A stretch of 38,349 bases of DNA from an uncultured Clostridia bacterium (lineage in GTDB: Bacteria; Bacillota; Clostridia; Oscillospirales; Acutalibacteraceae). Positions 16,687 to 22,096 of this stretch are shown one piece after another; position 1 is the stretch's first letter; each line of letters begins with the position of its first letter. A model generated the notes under the pieces. That model was not told where the DNA came from, ran no database searches, and was given only the letters and a program-made list of their open reading frames with translations. The position numbers and the translations under genes are program-made. The DNA is taken from the NCBI GenBank assembly GCA_937898195.1, contig CALEJD010000005.1, positions 1 through 38,349 on the forward strand, written 5' to 3'.

Positions 16687-17364
16687 TTATTTAATCAAAT
16701 CCTTTATAACTTCGCCTGCAATAATAAGCCCTGCCACACTTGGCACAAAAGAGATGCTTGCAGGGGTGCGTTCGCCGTCATTTTGTGGTATTTCAGTTGA
16801 ATAAAGCACCTTTAATTTTTTTACATTTCTTGCTTTTAATTCCTTGCGCATAACTCTGCAAAGGGGACAAGTATCTGTCTTGTAAATATCAGTAATTTTA
16901 AATGCGGTCGGGTCTAATTTGTTGCCAGTACCCATTGATGCTATCATTGGAATACCCAATTCCTGAGATTTTATTGCCAAATCAATTTTTGCAGTAACAT
17001 TATCGATTGCATCTACGATATAATCGTATTGGGATAGTTTAAATTCTTCGCTGTTTTCAGGCAAATACATTTTCACAATTGGTGTAACTTCGCAATTTGG
17101 GTTAATGTCAAGAATTCTCTCTTTTGCTACATCTGCTTTGTCTTTGCCGATAGTTGAATGAAGTGCATATAATTGACGGTTAATATTTGTAATGTCAACT
17201 GTGTCTTTATCAACAACTGTCATTTTTCCAACACCTGAGCGTGCAAGTGCCTCAGCCACATAAGAGCCGACACCACCAAGCCCGAAAATAATAATGTTTG
17301 CATTTTTAAGTTTTTTGAGATTATCTTTGCCTATTAATCTTTCAGTACGAGAAAATTCTTCCAT
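16687..17364 (-). CDS. tcdA: tRNA threonylcarbamoyladenosine dehydratase (ThiF/HesA family)
   Basis: The 225-residue E1-like enzyme starts SRTERLIGKDNLKKLKNANI and has the nucleotide-binding glycine loop IFGLGGVGSYVAEALARSGV near 29-48. DKDTVDITNINRQLYA and DAIDNVTAKIDLAI follow, with the TcdA-typical CPLCRVMRKELKARNV near 187. TcdA catalyses ATP-dependent cyclisation of t6A37 to ct6A in tRNAs reading ANN codons. The start ATG 17364 is preceded by GGTGAC. No clear promoter is seen immediately upstream. Instead a dense palindrome array (17386-17564) separates it from the upstream membrane-protein gene, so it may be transcribed through that array. Confidence 0.9.
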   Translation of the reverse strand: MEEFSRTERLIGKDNLKKLKNANIIIFGLGGVGSYVAEALARSGVGKMTVVDKDTVDITNINRQLYALHSTIGKDKADVAKERILDINPNCEVTPIVKMYLPENSEEFKLSQYDYIVDAIDNVTAKIDLAIKSQELGIPMIASMGTGNKLDPTAFKITDIYKTDTCPLCRVMRKELKARNVKKLKVLYSTEIPQNDGERTPASISFVPSVAGLIIAGEVIKDLIK

Positions 17365-17385
17365 TTTATTGTCACCAACTTTATC

Positions 17386-17564
17386 AACGCTTTGCGTTAT
17401 AATGAAGTAAATCCTTATGGATTTATGAAGTATCCTGACAGATATGAAGTAACTTCGTTATGAAGTATGCCTTACGGCATATTTAGGATTTGCTTCACTT
17501 CATATTTACAAAGTAAATACTTCATAATCGTACGATTACTTCATATTGCGTAGCAATACTTCAT
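17386..17564. repeat. ATGAAGTA / TACTTCAT palindrome array
   Basis: Four ATGAAGTA boxes (17402, 17425, 17444, 17460) are followed by four inverted ACTTCAT boxes (17497, 17519, 17538, 17558). The spacers are themselves palindromes: AACGC-ttt-GCGTT (17386), AATCC-ttat-GGATT (17410), ATC...GAT (17432), AAC-ttc-GTT (17451), TGCC-ttac-GGCA (17468), ATTTAC-aaa-GTAAAT (17504), AATCGTACGATT (17526) and ATTGC-gta-GCAAT (17545). The spacers differ in sequence while the box is constant. It fills the gap between tcdA and the small membrane-protein gene and contains no reading frame of note. Its function is unknown; it could be a dispersed hairpin repeat acting in RNA processing or as a protein-binding array. 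Confidence 0.9.
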
Positions 17565-17572
17565 TGTTATAT

Positions 17573-18088
17573 TTATTTAAACCCTAAAATCTCATAAATA
17601 GGATATCCAAATCCACCAGGAGTTTCTCTTATGCAAACATATTGAGCACTTCCTAAAGTTATATATTCGTCTTCTTCCTCATTTATAAGGTCATAATAGA
17701 CATCAATACGTACTTCATTTCCCTGTTGATTGACAAAATCAAGGAACGGAGGTTTGCCGGTTACGTAATAAGTTATCTCTGCATCATATTCAACTGTTTT
17801 GCTTTCGTCAGCACTGATTTTGTTGAGTCCGCCATACGTGAAATAAGATAAAACACATACAACAGTAAGAACAGCAACTGAAATTTCTAACAATGTCTGA
17901 TTTTTGATAAAATCTTTATCGAATATGAAAAAGAAAATTGATGCAGTAATGAGCAAAGACCAAATAATTAGGCATATAGCCCAGATGGCGTTGTTACCAC
18001 CAATAGTGAAACCGTAAAGACAACAAAATGTCACAATTGCAAGCAATCCACCAACAACCGATAATATTATTTTATTTGTTCTGTTCAC
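17573..18088 (-). CDS. Uncharacterised small membrane protein
   Basis: I do not recognise a family. The 171-residue product has three predicted membrane segments (about 7-27, 33-55 and 66-86: IILSVVGGLLAIVTFCCLYGF, AIWAICLIIWSLLITASIFFFIF, LEISVAVLTVVCVLSYFTYGG). A soluble C-terminal domain of about 80 residues follows, with DAEITYYVTGKPPFLDF and ITLGSAQYVCIRETPGGFGYP. The start is a GTG at 18088 with GGGGTTG upstream. A promoter-like TTGCAG/TAAAAT pair (18136-18164) overlaps the divergent ychF promoter. The stop lies nine bases beyond the palindrome array. It may be co-transcribed with tcdA through the array. Confidence 0.72.
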   Translation of the reverse strand: MNRTNKIILSVVGGLLAIVTFCCLYGFTIGGNNAIWAICLIIWSLLITASIFFFIFDKDFIKNQTLLEISVAVLTVVCVLSYFTYGGLNKISADESKTVEYDAEITYYVTGKPPFLDFVNQQGNEVRIDVYYDLINEEEDEYITLGSAQYVCIRETPGGFGYPIYEILGFK

Positions 18089-18102
18089 TATATTTCAACC
18101 CC

Positions 18103-18134
18103 AATTCTGCATTCTGCATTTTGAATTCTGAATT
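18103..18134. repeat. TGCATTCTG short repeat, copy 1
   Basis: Reiterated ATTCTGC/ATTCTGA units lie between the GTG start of the membrane-protein gene and the ychF promoter. The same type of low-complexity repeat occurs at 19316, 19701, 19890 and 34302. Confidence 0.65.
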
Positions 18135-18135
18135 T

Positions 18136-18164
18136 ATTTTACCATATTGAAAAATTCCCTGCAA
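18136..18164 (-). promoter_or_regulatory. Promoter of the small membrane-protein gene
   Basis: On the minus strand TTGCAG (18159-18164) and TAAAAT (18136-18141) are spaced by 17 bases. It physically overlaps the ychF promoter on the other strand, so the two may compete. Confidence 0.55.
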
Positions 18165-18175
18165 TAGTGTATAAT
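18147..18175 (+). promoter_or_regulatory. ychF promoter
   Basis: TTGAAA (18147-18152), 17 bases, then TATAAT (18170-18175), 35 bases upstream of the ychF ATG. Confidence 0.8.
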
Positions 18176-18210
18176 CTTTTTTTGGAAATTTATATATTAA
18201 GGATGATATT

Positions 18211-19305
18211 ATGAAACTCGGTATCGTAGGTTTGCCAAATGTCGGTAAAAGTACACTTTTTAATGCTATAACAAATGCTGGTGCACAGTCTGCTAACTAT
18301 GCATTCTGCACAATTGAGCCAAATGTGGGCGTTGTTGCAGTGCCAGATTATAGAATTGACAAATTAGCAGAAATGTATAATCCTGCAAAAATTACTCCTG
18401 CTACAATTGAATTCGTTGATATTGCAGGTCTTGTAAAAGGCGCATCAAAGGGTGAAGGTCTCGGTAATAAATTCTTATCACATATTCGTGAAGTTGATGC
18501 AATTATCCACGTTGTTCGTTGCTTTGATAATGACGATATTATCCACGTTGAAGGTAGTATTGACCCACAGCGTGACATTGAAACAATCAACCTTGAACTT
18601 ATTCTTTCTGACGTTGAAATTCTCGACAGAAGAATTACAAAGAGTGAAAAAGACCTTAAAGGAGACAAATCACTCCAGAAAGAAGTTGATTTCTTAAAGC
18701 GTCTTCGTGGCGAACTTGAAAACGGTGTTAATGCTCGTGCAGTCGAAATGGACGACGAAGAAAGAGAAATTCTCTCTACAGTTGCACTTCTTTCATCAAA
18801 ACCAATTATCTATGCTTGCAATATGAGTGAAGAAGATTTCGCAAATGATATTCGTGACAATGCAAGATACAATGCAGTTTGTGAGCTTGCAAAAGCAGAG
18901 GGCGCAGAAACACTTCCTATCTGTGCTGAACTTGAAGCACAGATTGCTGAACTCGATAAAGAAGAAAAAGAAATGTTCCTTGCAGATTTGGGTATTGAAC
19001 AGGGTGGTCTTGACCTTCTCATTCAGCGTTCATATAACCTTTTAGGACTTATCTCATACTTAACTGCCGGTCAACCTGAAGTTCGTGCTTGGACAATCAA
19101 AAAAGGAACAAAAGCACCACAGGCAGCTGGTAAAATTCATACTGACTTTGAACGTGGATTTATTCGTGCAGAAGTTATCCACTTTGACGACCTTATTGCA
19201 AACGGCTCAATGCAAGCTGCAAAAGAAAAAGGTTTAGTCCGTTCAGAAGGTAAAGAATACGTAATGAAAGACGGAGATATTGTTCTCTTCCGTTTTAATG
19301 TATAA
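18211..19305 (+). CDS. ychF: Redox-regulated ATPase/GTPase YchF
   Basis: The 364-residue product equals the family length. The P-loop GLPNVGKSTLFNAITNAG is at 6-23, the DIAGLVKGASKGEGLGNKFL switch block is near 70-90, and the C-terminal TGS-type domain carries YLTAGQPEVRAWTIKKG, AAGKIHTDFERGFIRAEV and a final KDGDIVLFRFNV. The NMSE motif replaces the usual NKxD, as is typical for YchF/OLA1, which prefers ATP. The protein is ribosome-associated and linked to stress responses. AAGGATGA gives a good ribosome site before ATG 18211, and there is a consensus promoter. No terminator is seen before the downstream repeat-flanked gene. Confidence 0.97.
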   Translation: MKLGIVGLPNVGKSTLFNAITNAGAQSANYAFCTIEPNVGVVAVPDYRIDKLAEMYNPAKITPATIEFVDIAGLVKGASKGEGLGNKFLSHIREVDAIIHVVRCFDNDDIIHVEGSIDPQRDIETINLELILSDVEILDRRITKSEKDLKGDKSLQKEVDFLKRLRGELENGVNARAVEMDDEEREILSTVALLSSKPIIYACNMSEEDFANDIRDNARYNAVCELAKAEGAETLPICAELEAQIAELDKEEKEMFLADLGIEQGGLDLLIQRSYNLLGLISYLTAGQPEVRAWTIKKGTKAPQAAGKIHTDFERGFIRAEVIHFDDLIANGSMQAAKEKGLVRSEGKEYVMKDGDIVLFRFNV

Positions 19306-19316
19306 AACGAAAAAAG

Positions 19317-19345
19317 TGCTGAATGCTGAGTGCTAAATGCTGAAT
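19317..19345 (+). repeat. Left inverted-repeat arm of S23 cassette
   Basis: Units TGCTGAATGC, TGAGTGC and TAAATGC in succession. The arm is complementary at 25 of 29 positions to 19701-19729 and belongs to the same short-repeat class as 18103-18134. Confidence 0.75.
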
Positions 19346-19356
19346 GGAGTATTAAA

Positions 19357-19701
19357 ATGAGCGAAAATACAATAGAGAATAAAAGTTTTGATTTTGCAGT
19401 AAGAATTGTTAATCTTTATAAGTATTTAACTACTGAGAAAAAAGAATATGTTATGTCAAAACAGTTACTTAGAAGTGGAACAAGCGTAGGTGCTAATGTT
19501 GCAGAGGCAGAAAGAGCACAAACTAAGCCGGATTTTCACAGTAAAATGAGTAATGCAGTAAAAGAGGCAAATGAAACTTATTATTGGATTAAATTGTTAT
19601 ATAAAACAGAGTATTTGACAAAGAACGAATTTGAAAGTTTGGATAGTGATATAAATGAAATTCTTTCAATTTTAATAGCAATTTGTAAAAATTCAAAATA
19701 A
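19357..19701 (+). CDS. Four-helix-bundle protein (S23 / IVP / Avd-like)
   Basis: The 114-residue all-helical protein has the family pattern FDFAVRIVNLYKYL, QLLRSGTSVGANVAEAERAQ, DFHSKMSNAVKEANETYYW and a final ILSILIAICKNSK. This is the S23 (TIGR02436) family, first seen encoded inside 23S rRNA intervening sequences and related to the accessory Avd protein of diversity-generating retroelements. It forms pentameric barrels thought to bind nucleic acid; the cellular role is unclear. The start is ATG 19357 with GGAGT at 19346-19350; the GTG at 19330 lies within the repeat arm. No reverse transcriptase or variable repeat is nearby, so this is not a DGR. It is flanked immediately on both sides by inverted repeats. 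Confidence 0.9.
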   Translation: MSENTIENKSFDFAVRIVNLYKYLTTEKKEYVMSKQLLRSGTSVGANVAEAERAQTKPDFHSKMSNAVKEANETYYWIKLLYKTEYLTKNEFESLDSDINEILSILIAICKNSK

Positions 19702-19735
19702 TTCAGCACTCAGCACTCTACATTCAGCATTGAAT
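19701..19735 (-). repeat. Right inverted-repeat arm of S23 cassette
   Basis: ATTCAGCACTCAGCACTC and following bases are the inverted counterpart of 19317-19345. The arm begins at the last base of the S23 stop codon and ends next to the tRNA gene. Confidence 0.75.
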
Positions 19736-19737
19736 AT

Positions 19738-19814
19738 GCGTTCGTAGCTCAGTTGGATAGAGCGTCAGACTCCGACTCTGAAGGCCGCTGGTTCGACTCC
19801 AGTCGAGCGCGCCA
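19738..19814 (+). tRNA. tRNA-Arg (anticodon CCG)
   Basis: The 77-base cloverleaf has acceptor stem GCGTTCG/CGAGCGC (one G-T pair), D arm GCTC...GAGC and anticodon stem TCAGA/TCTGA with loop CTCCGAC giving anticodon CCG. The T arm is GCTGG-TTCGACT-CCAGT, the discriminator is G, and the CCA is encoded. It decodes CGG. Its 5' end is three bases from the S23 cassette arm, and a terminator follows at 19843. Confidence 0.95.
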
Positions 19815-19842
19815 TTAAAATATAGAATGTGTTACAAAAAAT

Positions 19843-19872
19843 AAAAGGATTTGCAATTTTACAAATCCTTTT
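19843..19872 (+). terminator. Terminator after tRNA-Arg
   Basis: AAAAGGATTTG pairs with CAAATCCTTTT around an eight-base loop and continues into a T run. Confidence 0.82.
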
Positions 19873-19889
19873 TTCTATAATTGTGTTTT

Positions 19890-19916
19890 GCACTCTGCGT
19901 TCTGCACTCTGCACTT
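19890..19916. repeat. GCACTCTGCGTTCTGC short repeat
   Basis: Reiterated GCACTCTGC/GTTCTGC units directly after the tRNA terminator and before the convergent E2-type gene. Same class as 18103, 19317, 19701 and 34302, without a gene attached. Confidence 0.6.
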
Positions 19917-19922
19917 CAAAAC

Positions 19923-20858
19923 TTACCAAGTTTTAATAATTTCAGGATTTTTGAAGATTTCTTCAAGTTTTTTCATAAATGGCACAACATCATTGAGAGC
20001 GCCGATTCTGTGGTCAAAGGTGAGAGTAACGGGCATAACTTTCTTTGTGCCTAAATCGATTTCACCTTTGCTATTTTTAAAGACAAATTCTTCATCACGA
20101 ACAGTGCCAACACCCATCATAAACACTTGTGGATATAAAAGTGGTGCATGGGCACTAAAACCGTTGAGATTTAGTGTGCCATAGTTTGAGAAACAAACAG
20201 TTCCTTCACCGACATGTTCTGGTGAAAGTGCATTTTCTTCTTTGGGTGCACGGTGGAACAAATCAGAGATTTTACCCATTTTGCTTTTACCAAAAGCACC
20301 TTTGACAGTCATTGCAACTGCTCGTGGCATCTGGCTTGAAAGCATCATTGCAATTCCACGGCGCAAGGTAAGGTCTGTGTAAGTGCGTTTAATATCAGTT
20401 GTTTTCATTCGTGTAACAATATCTGTGATTTCTTCTTGAAGCTCTTTGAGATTCTTTTCTTCAGCAGAAAGAATATTAACGGGGAATGTTTCACCATTGT
20501 CGAGAAGAACAGGCATTGCAATATTCATATGCTCTTTAATAATAAGACGACCTGATACTGAATATGGTTTAAAATCAATGTGAGCATTAAGCCTTGGGGC
20601 AATTTTCAAGCCTTCAACCATTGCTTTGATAACAATTGTGTTGAATGAAAGAGAATATCCGCACTCGCTTTTGAATGCTTTATATTCTTCCCACATTTTT
20701 GTAACATCAAGGTCTAGAGTGTATGACGCTGCGGGTTGAGTGGTAGAAGAAGACAATACATATCCATTGCATTTTCTTTTAACTTCACCAAAATATTCGA
20801 CCTTGTCGCCATTCATGGGGCGACCAAGTGTTTTATCAAGAAAAGTTTTAAGTCCCAT
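19923..20858 (-). CDS. Stand-alone 2-oxoacid dehydrogenase E2-type acyltransferase domain
   Basis: The 311-residue product corresponds to the catalytic core of lipoamide acyltransferases (CAT-like fold), with the FNTIVIKAMVEGLKIAPRLNA block, GTVCFSNYGTLNLNGFSAHAPLLYPQVFMMGVG and the active-site region LTFDHRIGALND (His near 283). The lipoyl and peripheral-subunit-binding domains are absent, and the usual DHRxxDG reads DHRIGAL, so it may not be a true dehydrogenase component. No E1 or E3 gene is near. Similar orphan domains are of unknown function; an acyltransferase role is inferred. The start ATG 20858 has AGGGAGAA upstream and a TTGACG/TATACT promoter at 20891-20919. Confidence 0.8.
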   Translation of the reverse strand: MGLKTFLDKTLGRPMNGDKVEYFGEVKRKCNGYVLSSSTTQPAASYTLDLDVTKMWEEYKAFKSECGYSLSFNTIVIKAMVEGLKIAPRLNAHIDFKPYSVSGRLIIKEHMNIAMPVLLDNGETFPVNILSAEEKNLKELQEEITDIVTRMKTTDIKRTYTDLTLRRGIAMMLSSQMPRAVAMTVKGAFGKSKMGKISDLFHRAPKEENALSPEHVGEGTVCFSNYGTLNLNGFSAHAPLLYPQVFMMGVGTVRDEEFVFKNSKGEIDLGTKKVMPVTLTFDHRIGALNDVVPFMKKLEEIFKNPEIIKTW

Positions 20859-20890
20859 ATTTTTTCTCCCTAGTGTGTAAAATCATATTT

Positions 20891-20919
20891 AGTATATCAA
20901 AACAAGTGAATTCCGTCAA
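20891..20919 (-). promoter_or_regulatory. Promoter of E2-type gene
   Basis: On the minus strand TTGACG (20914-20919), 17 bases, then TATACT (20891-20896), about 30 bases upstream of the ATG. Confidence 0.7.
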
Positions 20920-20929
20920 CGAAAAAGTG

Positions 20930-20958
20930 TTGACAAAATAATAAACAGGTAGTATAAT
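20930..20958 (+). promoter_or_regulatory. Consensus promoter of the aldolase-like gene
   Basis: TTGACA (20930-20935), 17 bases, then TATAAT (20953-20958): an exact consensus match. It leaves a leader of about 60 bases in which I see no known riboswitch. Confidence 0.88.
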
Positions 20959-21026
20959 ACATTCACGATTAAAAGCTTTAAAGTGCTAAAGCGGTACTTA
21001 GTAAACATAAAAAGAGGCGACTTATA

Positions 21027-21998
21027 ATGAGAAAAGGTAATTTAATGAGTGTGCGTCACGATATTCGTGTGCTTGATGCTACAATCCGTGATGGTGGACT
21101 CTGCAACAACTTTGAGTTTAGTGACGAATTTGTCCGTGAGCTTTATAAAACAAACATTAAATGTGGCGTTGACTATATGGAGTTCGGTTATCGTGCAAGT
21201 CGCAATCTTTTTAACGAAGAGGACCACGGTAAATGGAAATTCTGTAAAGAAGAAGATATTCGTGCCATTGTGGGTGAGAATGTTTCTGATATGAAAATCG
21301 CAGTTATGGCTGATGTTGGTCGTTGCGATTTCAAGACAGATTTCATTCCGAAAAAAGATAGTGTAATCGATATGATTCGTGTTGCGTGTTATATACATCA
21401 GATTCCCGCAGCCGTTGAAATGATTAATTATTTTAATGAGTTGGGTTATGAAACAACTTGTAATATTATGGCAATTTCACAAGCAAGCTTCAATCAGATT
21501 GATGATGCTTTGGAGATGCTTGGAGAGTCAAAGGTTGACGTTATTTATCTTGTTGATAGTTATGGCTCATTATTTCCTGAAAATGCCGCTGAACTTGCAA
21601 AAAAATATCTTGAATATGGTGAAAAATACGGAAAACAAATTGGCTTTCACGGTCACAATAACCAGAACCTTGCCTTTGCCAATACAATAGAAACTCTTTC
21701 ATATGGTATTTCTTATGTTGACGCAACAGCACTTGCAATGGGTAGGGGAGCAGGAAACTGTGCTATGGAGCTTATGCTTGGTTTCCTTAAAAATCCTAAG
21801 TATAGCATTTATAGTCTTCTTCGCTTTATTGAAAAATATATGATTCCACTTAAAGAATCAGGTGTTCAGTGGGGATTTGACTTGCAATATATGTTCACGG
21901 GTCAACTTAACAGACATCCAAGAGAAGCAATTCGTTTTACAGAACAAAACAGAACTGATTATACAGAATTTTATAAAGAATTATTAGATAACTTTTAA
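21027..21998 (+). CDS. HMGL-like aldolase (DRE-TIM metallolyase family)
   Basis: The 323-residue TIM-barrel protein opens with LDATIRDGGLCNNFEFSDEF (a DxTxRDG metal-site motif) and has YLVDSYGSLFPE near 175 and GFHGHNNQNLAFAN near 208-221, the HxHN zinc/manganese ligands. These match 4-hydroxy-2-oxovalerate aldolase, HMG-CoA lyase and isopropylmalate synthase relatives. It should catalyse a Claisen or aldol cleavage or condensation, but no neighbouring dehydrogenase or hydratase suggests the pathway. ATG 21027 follows AGAGGCGA; ATG 21045 after AAAAGG is an alternative start giving MSVRHDIRVLD. It stands alone between a consensus promoter and a strong terminator. Confidence 0.83.
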   Translation: MRKGNLMSVRHDIRVLDATIRDGGLCNNFEFSDEFVRELYKTNIKCGVDYMEFGYRASRNLFNEEDHGKWKFCKEEDIRAIVGENVSDMKIAVMADVGRCDFKTDFIPKKDSVIDMIRVACYIHQIPAAVEMINYFNELGYETTCNIMAISQASFNQIDDALEMLGESKVDVIYLVDSYGSLFPENAAELAKKYLEYGEKYGKQIGFHGHNNQNLAFANTIETLSYGISYVDATALAMGRGAGNCAMELMLGFLKNPKYSIYSLLRFIEKYMIPLKESGVQWGFDLQYMFTGQLNRHPREAIRFTEQNRTDYTEFYKELLDNF

Positions 21999-22030
21999 AA
22001 ATACGGCAGAATTTGATTCTGCCGTATTTT
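21998..22030 (+). terminator. Terminator of aldolase-like gene
   Basis: AAATACGGCAGAA and TTCTGCCGTATTT form a perfect stem with a short loop, followed by T residues. Confidence 0.92.
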
Positions 22031-22031
22031 T

Positions 22032-22060
22032 CTTGCCATTTTGTATGTAATAGTCTATAA
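22032..22060 (+). promoter_or_regulatory. Promoter of GPH transporter gene
   Basis: TTGCCA (22032-22037), 17 bases, then TATAAT (22055-22060), with the start codon 37 bases downstream. Confidence 0.75.
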
Positions 22061-22096
22061 TCATATTAATACATTTTTCTGTTAAGGAGAATAAAA

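Larger units (their letters stand above)
19316..19735 (+). mobile_element. Candidate inverted-repeat cassette carrying an S23-type gene
   Basis: The gene at 19357-19701 is enclosed by 29-base imperfect inverted repeats at 19317-19345 and 19701-19729; 25 of 29 positions pair, and both arms begin TGCTGAATG and end TGCTGAAT in the same orientation sense. The left arm ends directly at the GGAG ribosome site and the right arm starts at the stop codon. The unit lies between ychF and tRNA-Arg, ending three bases before the tRNA. No transposase is present. The layout resembles intervening sequences of 23S rRNA genes that carry S23 proteins between complementary ends, but here it is outside rRNA. Mobility is inferred, not shown. 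Confidence 0.5.

Noticed and set aside
17386..17564. The box-spacer array looks at first like a CRISPR array
   Set aside because: Boxes are only 7-8 bases, spacers 8-16 bases and self-complementary, the array changes orientation in the middle, and no cas genes are present.
19357..19701. Avd-like gene as part of a diversity-generating retroelement
   Set aside because: There is no reverse transcriptase, template repeat or variable repeat anywhere near; only the S23/Avd-type fold is shared.
19738..19814. tRNA-Arg as the attachment site of an integrated element
   Set aside because: No integrase gene and no direct repeat of the tRNA 3' end were seen in the window; the neighbouring cassette abuts the 5' end instead.
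20959..21026. Riboswitch in the 5' leader of the aldolase-like gene
   Set aside because: The leader is short and only weak, imperfect pairing is visible (AAGTGC...GTACTT); no known riboswitch core is present.
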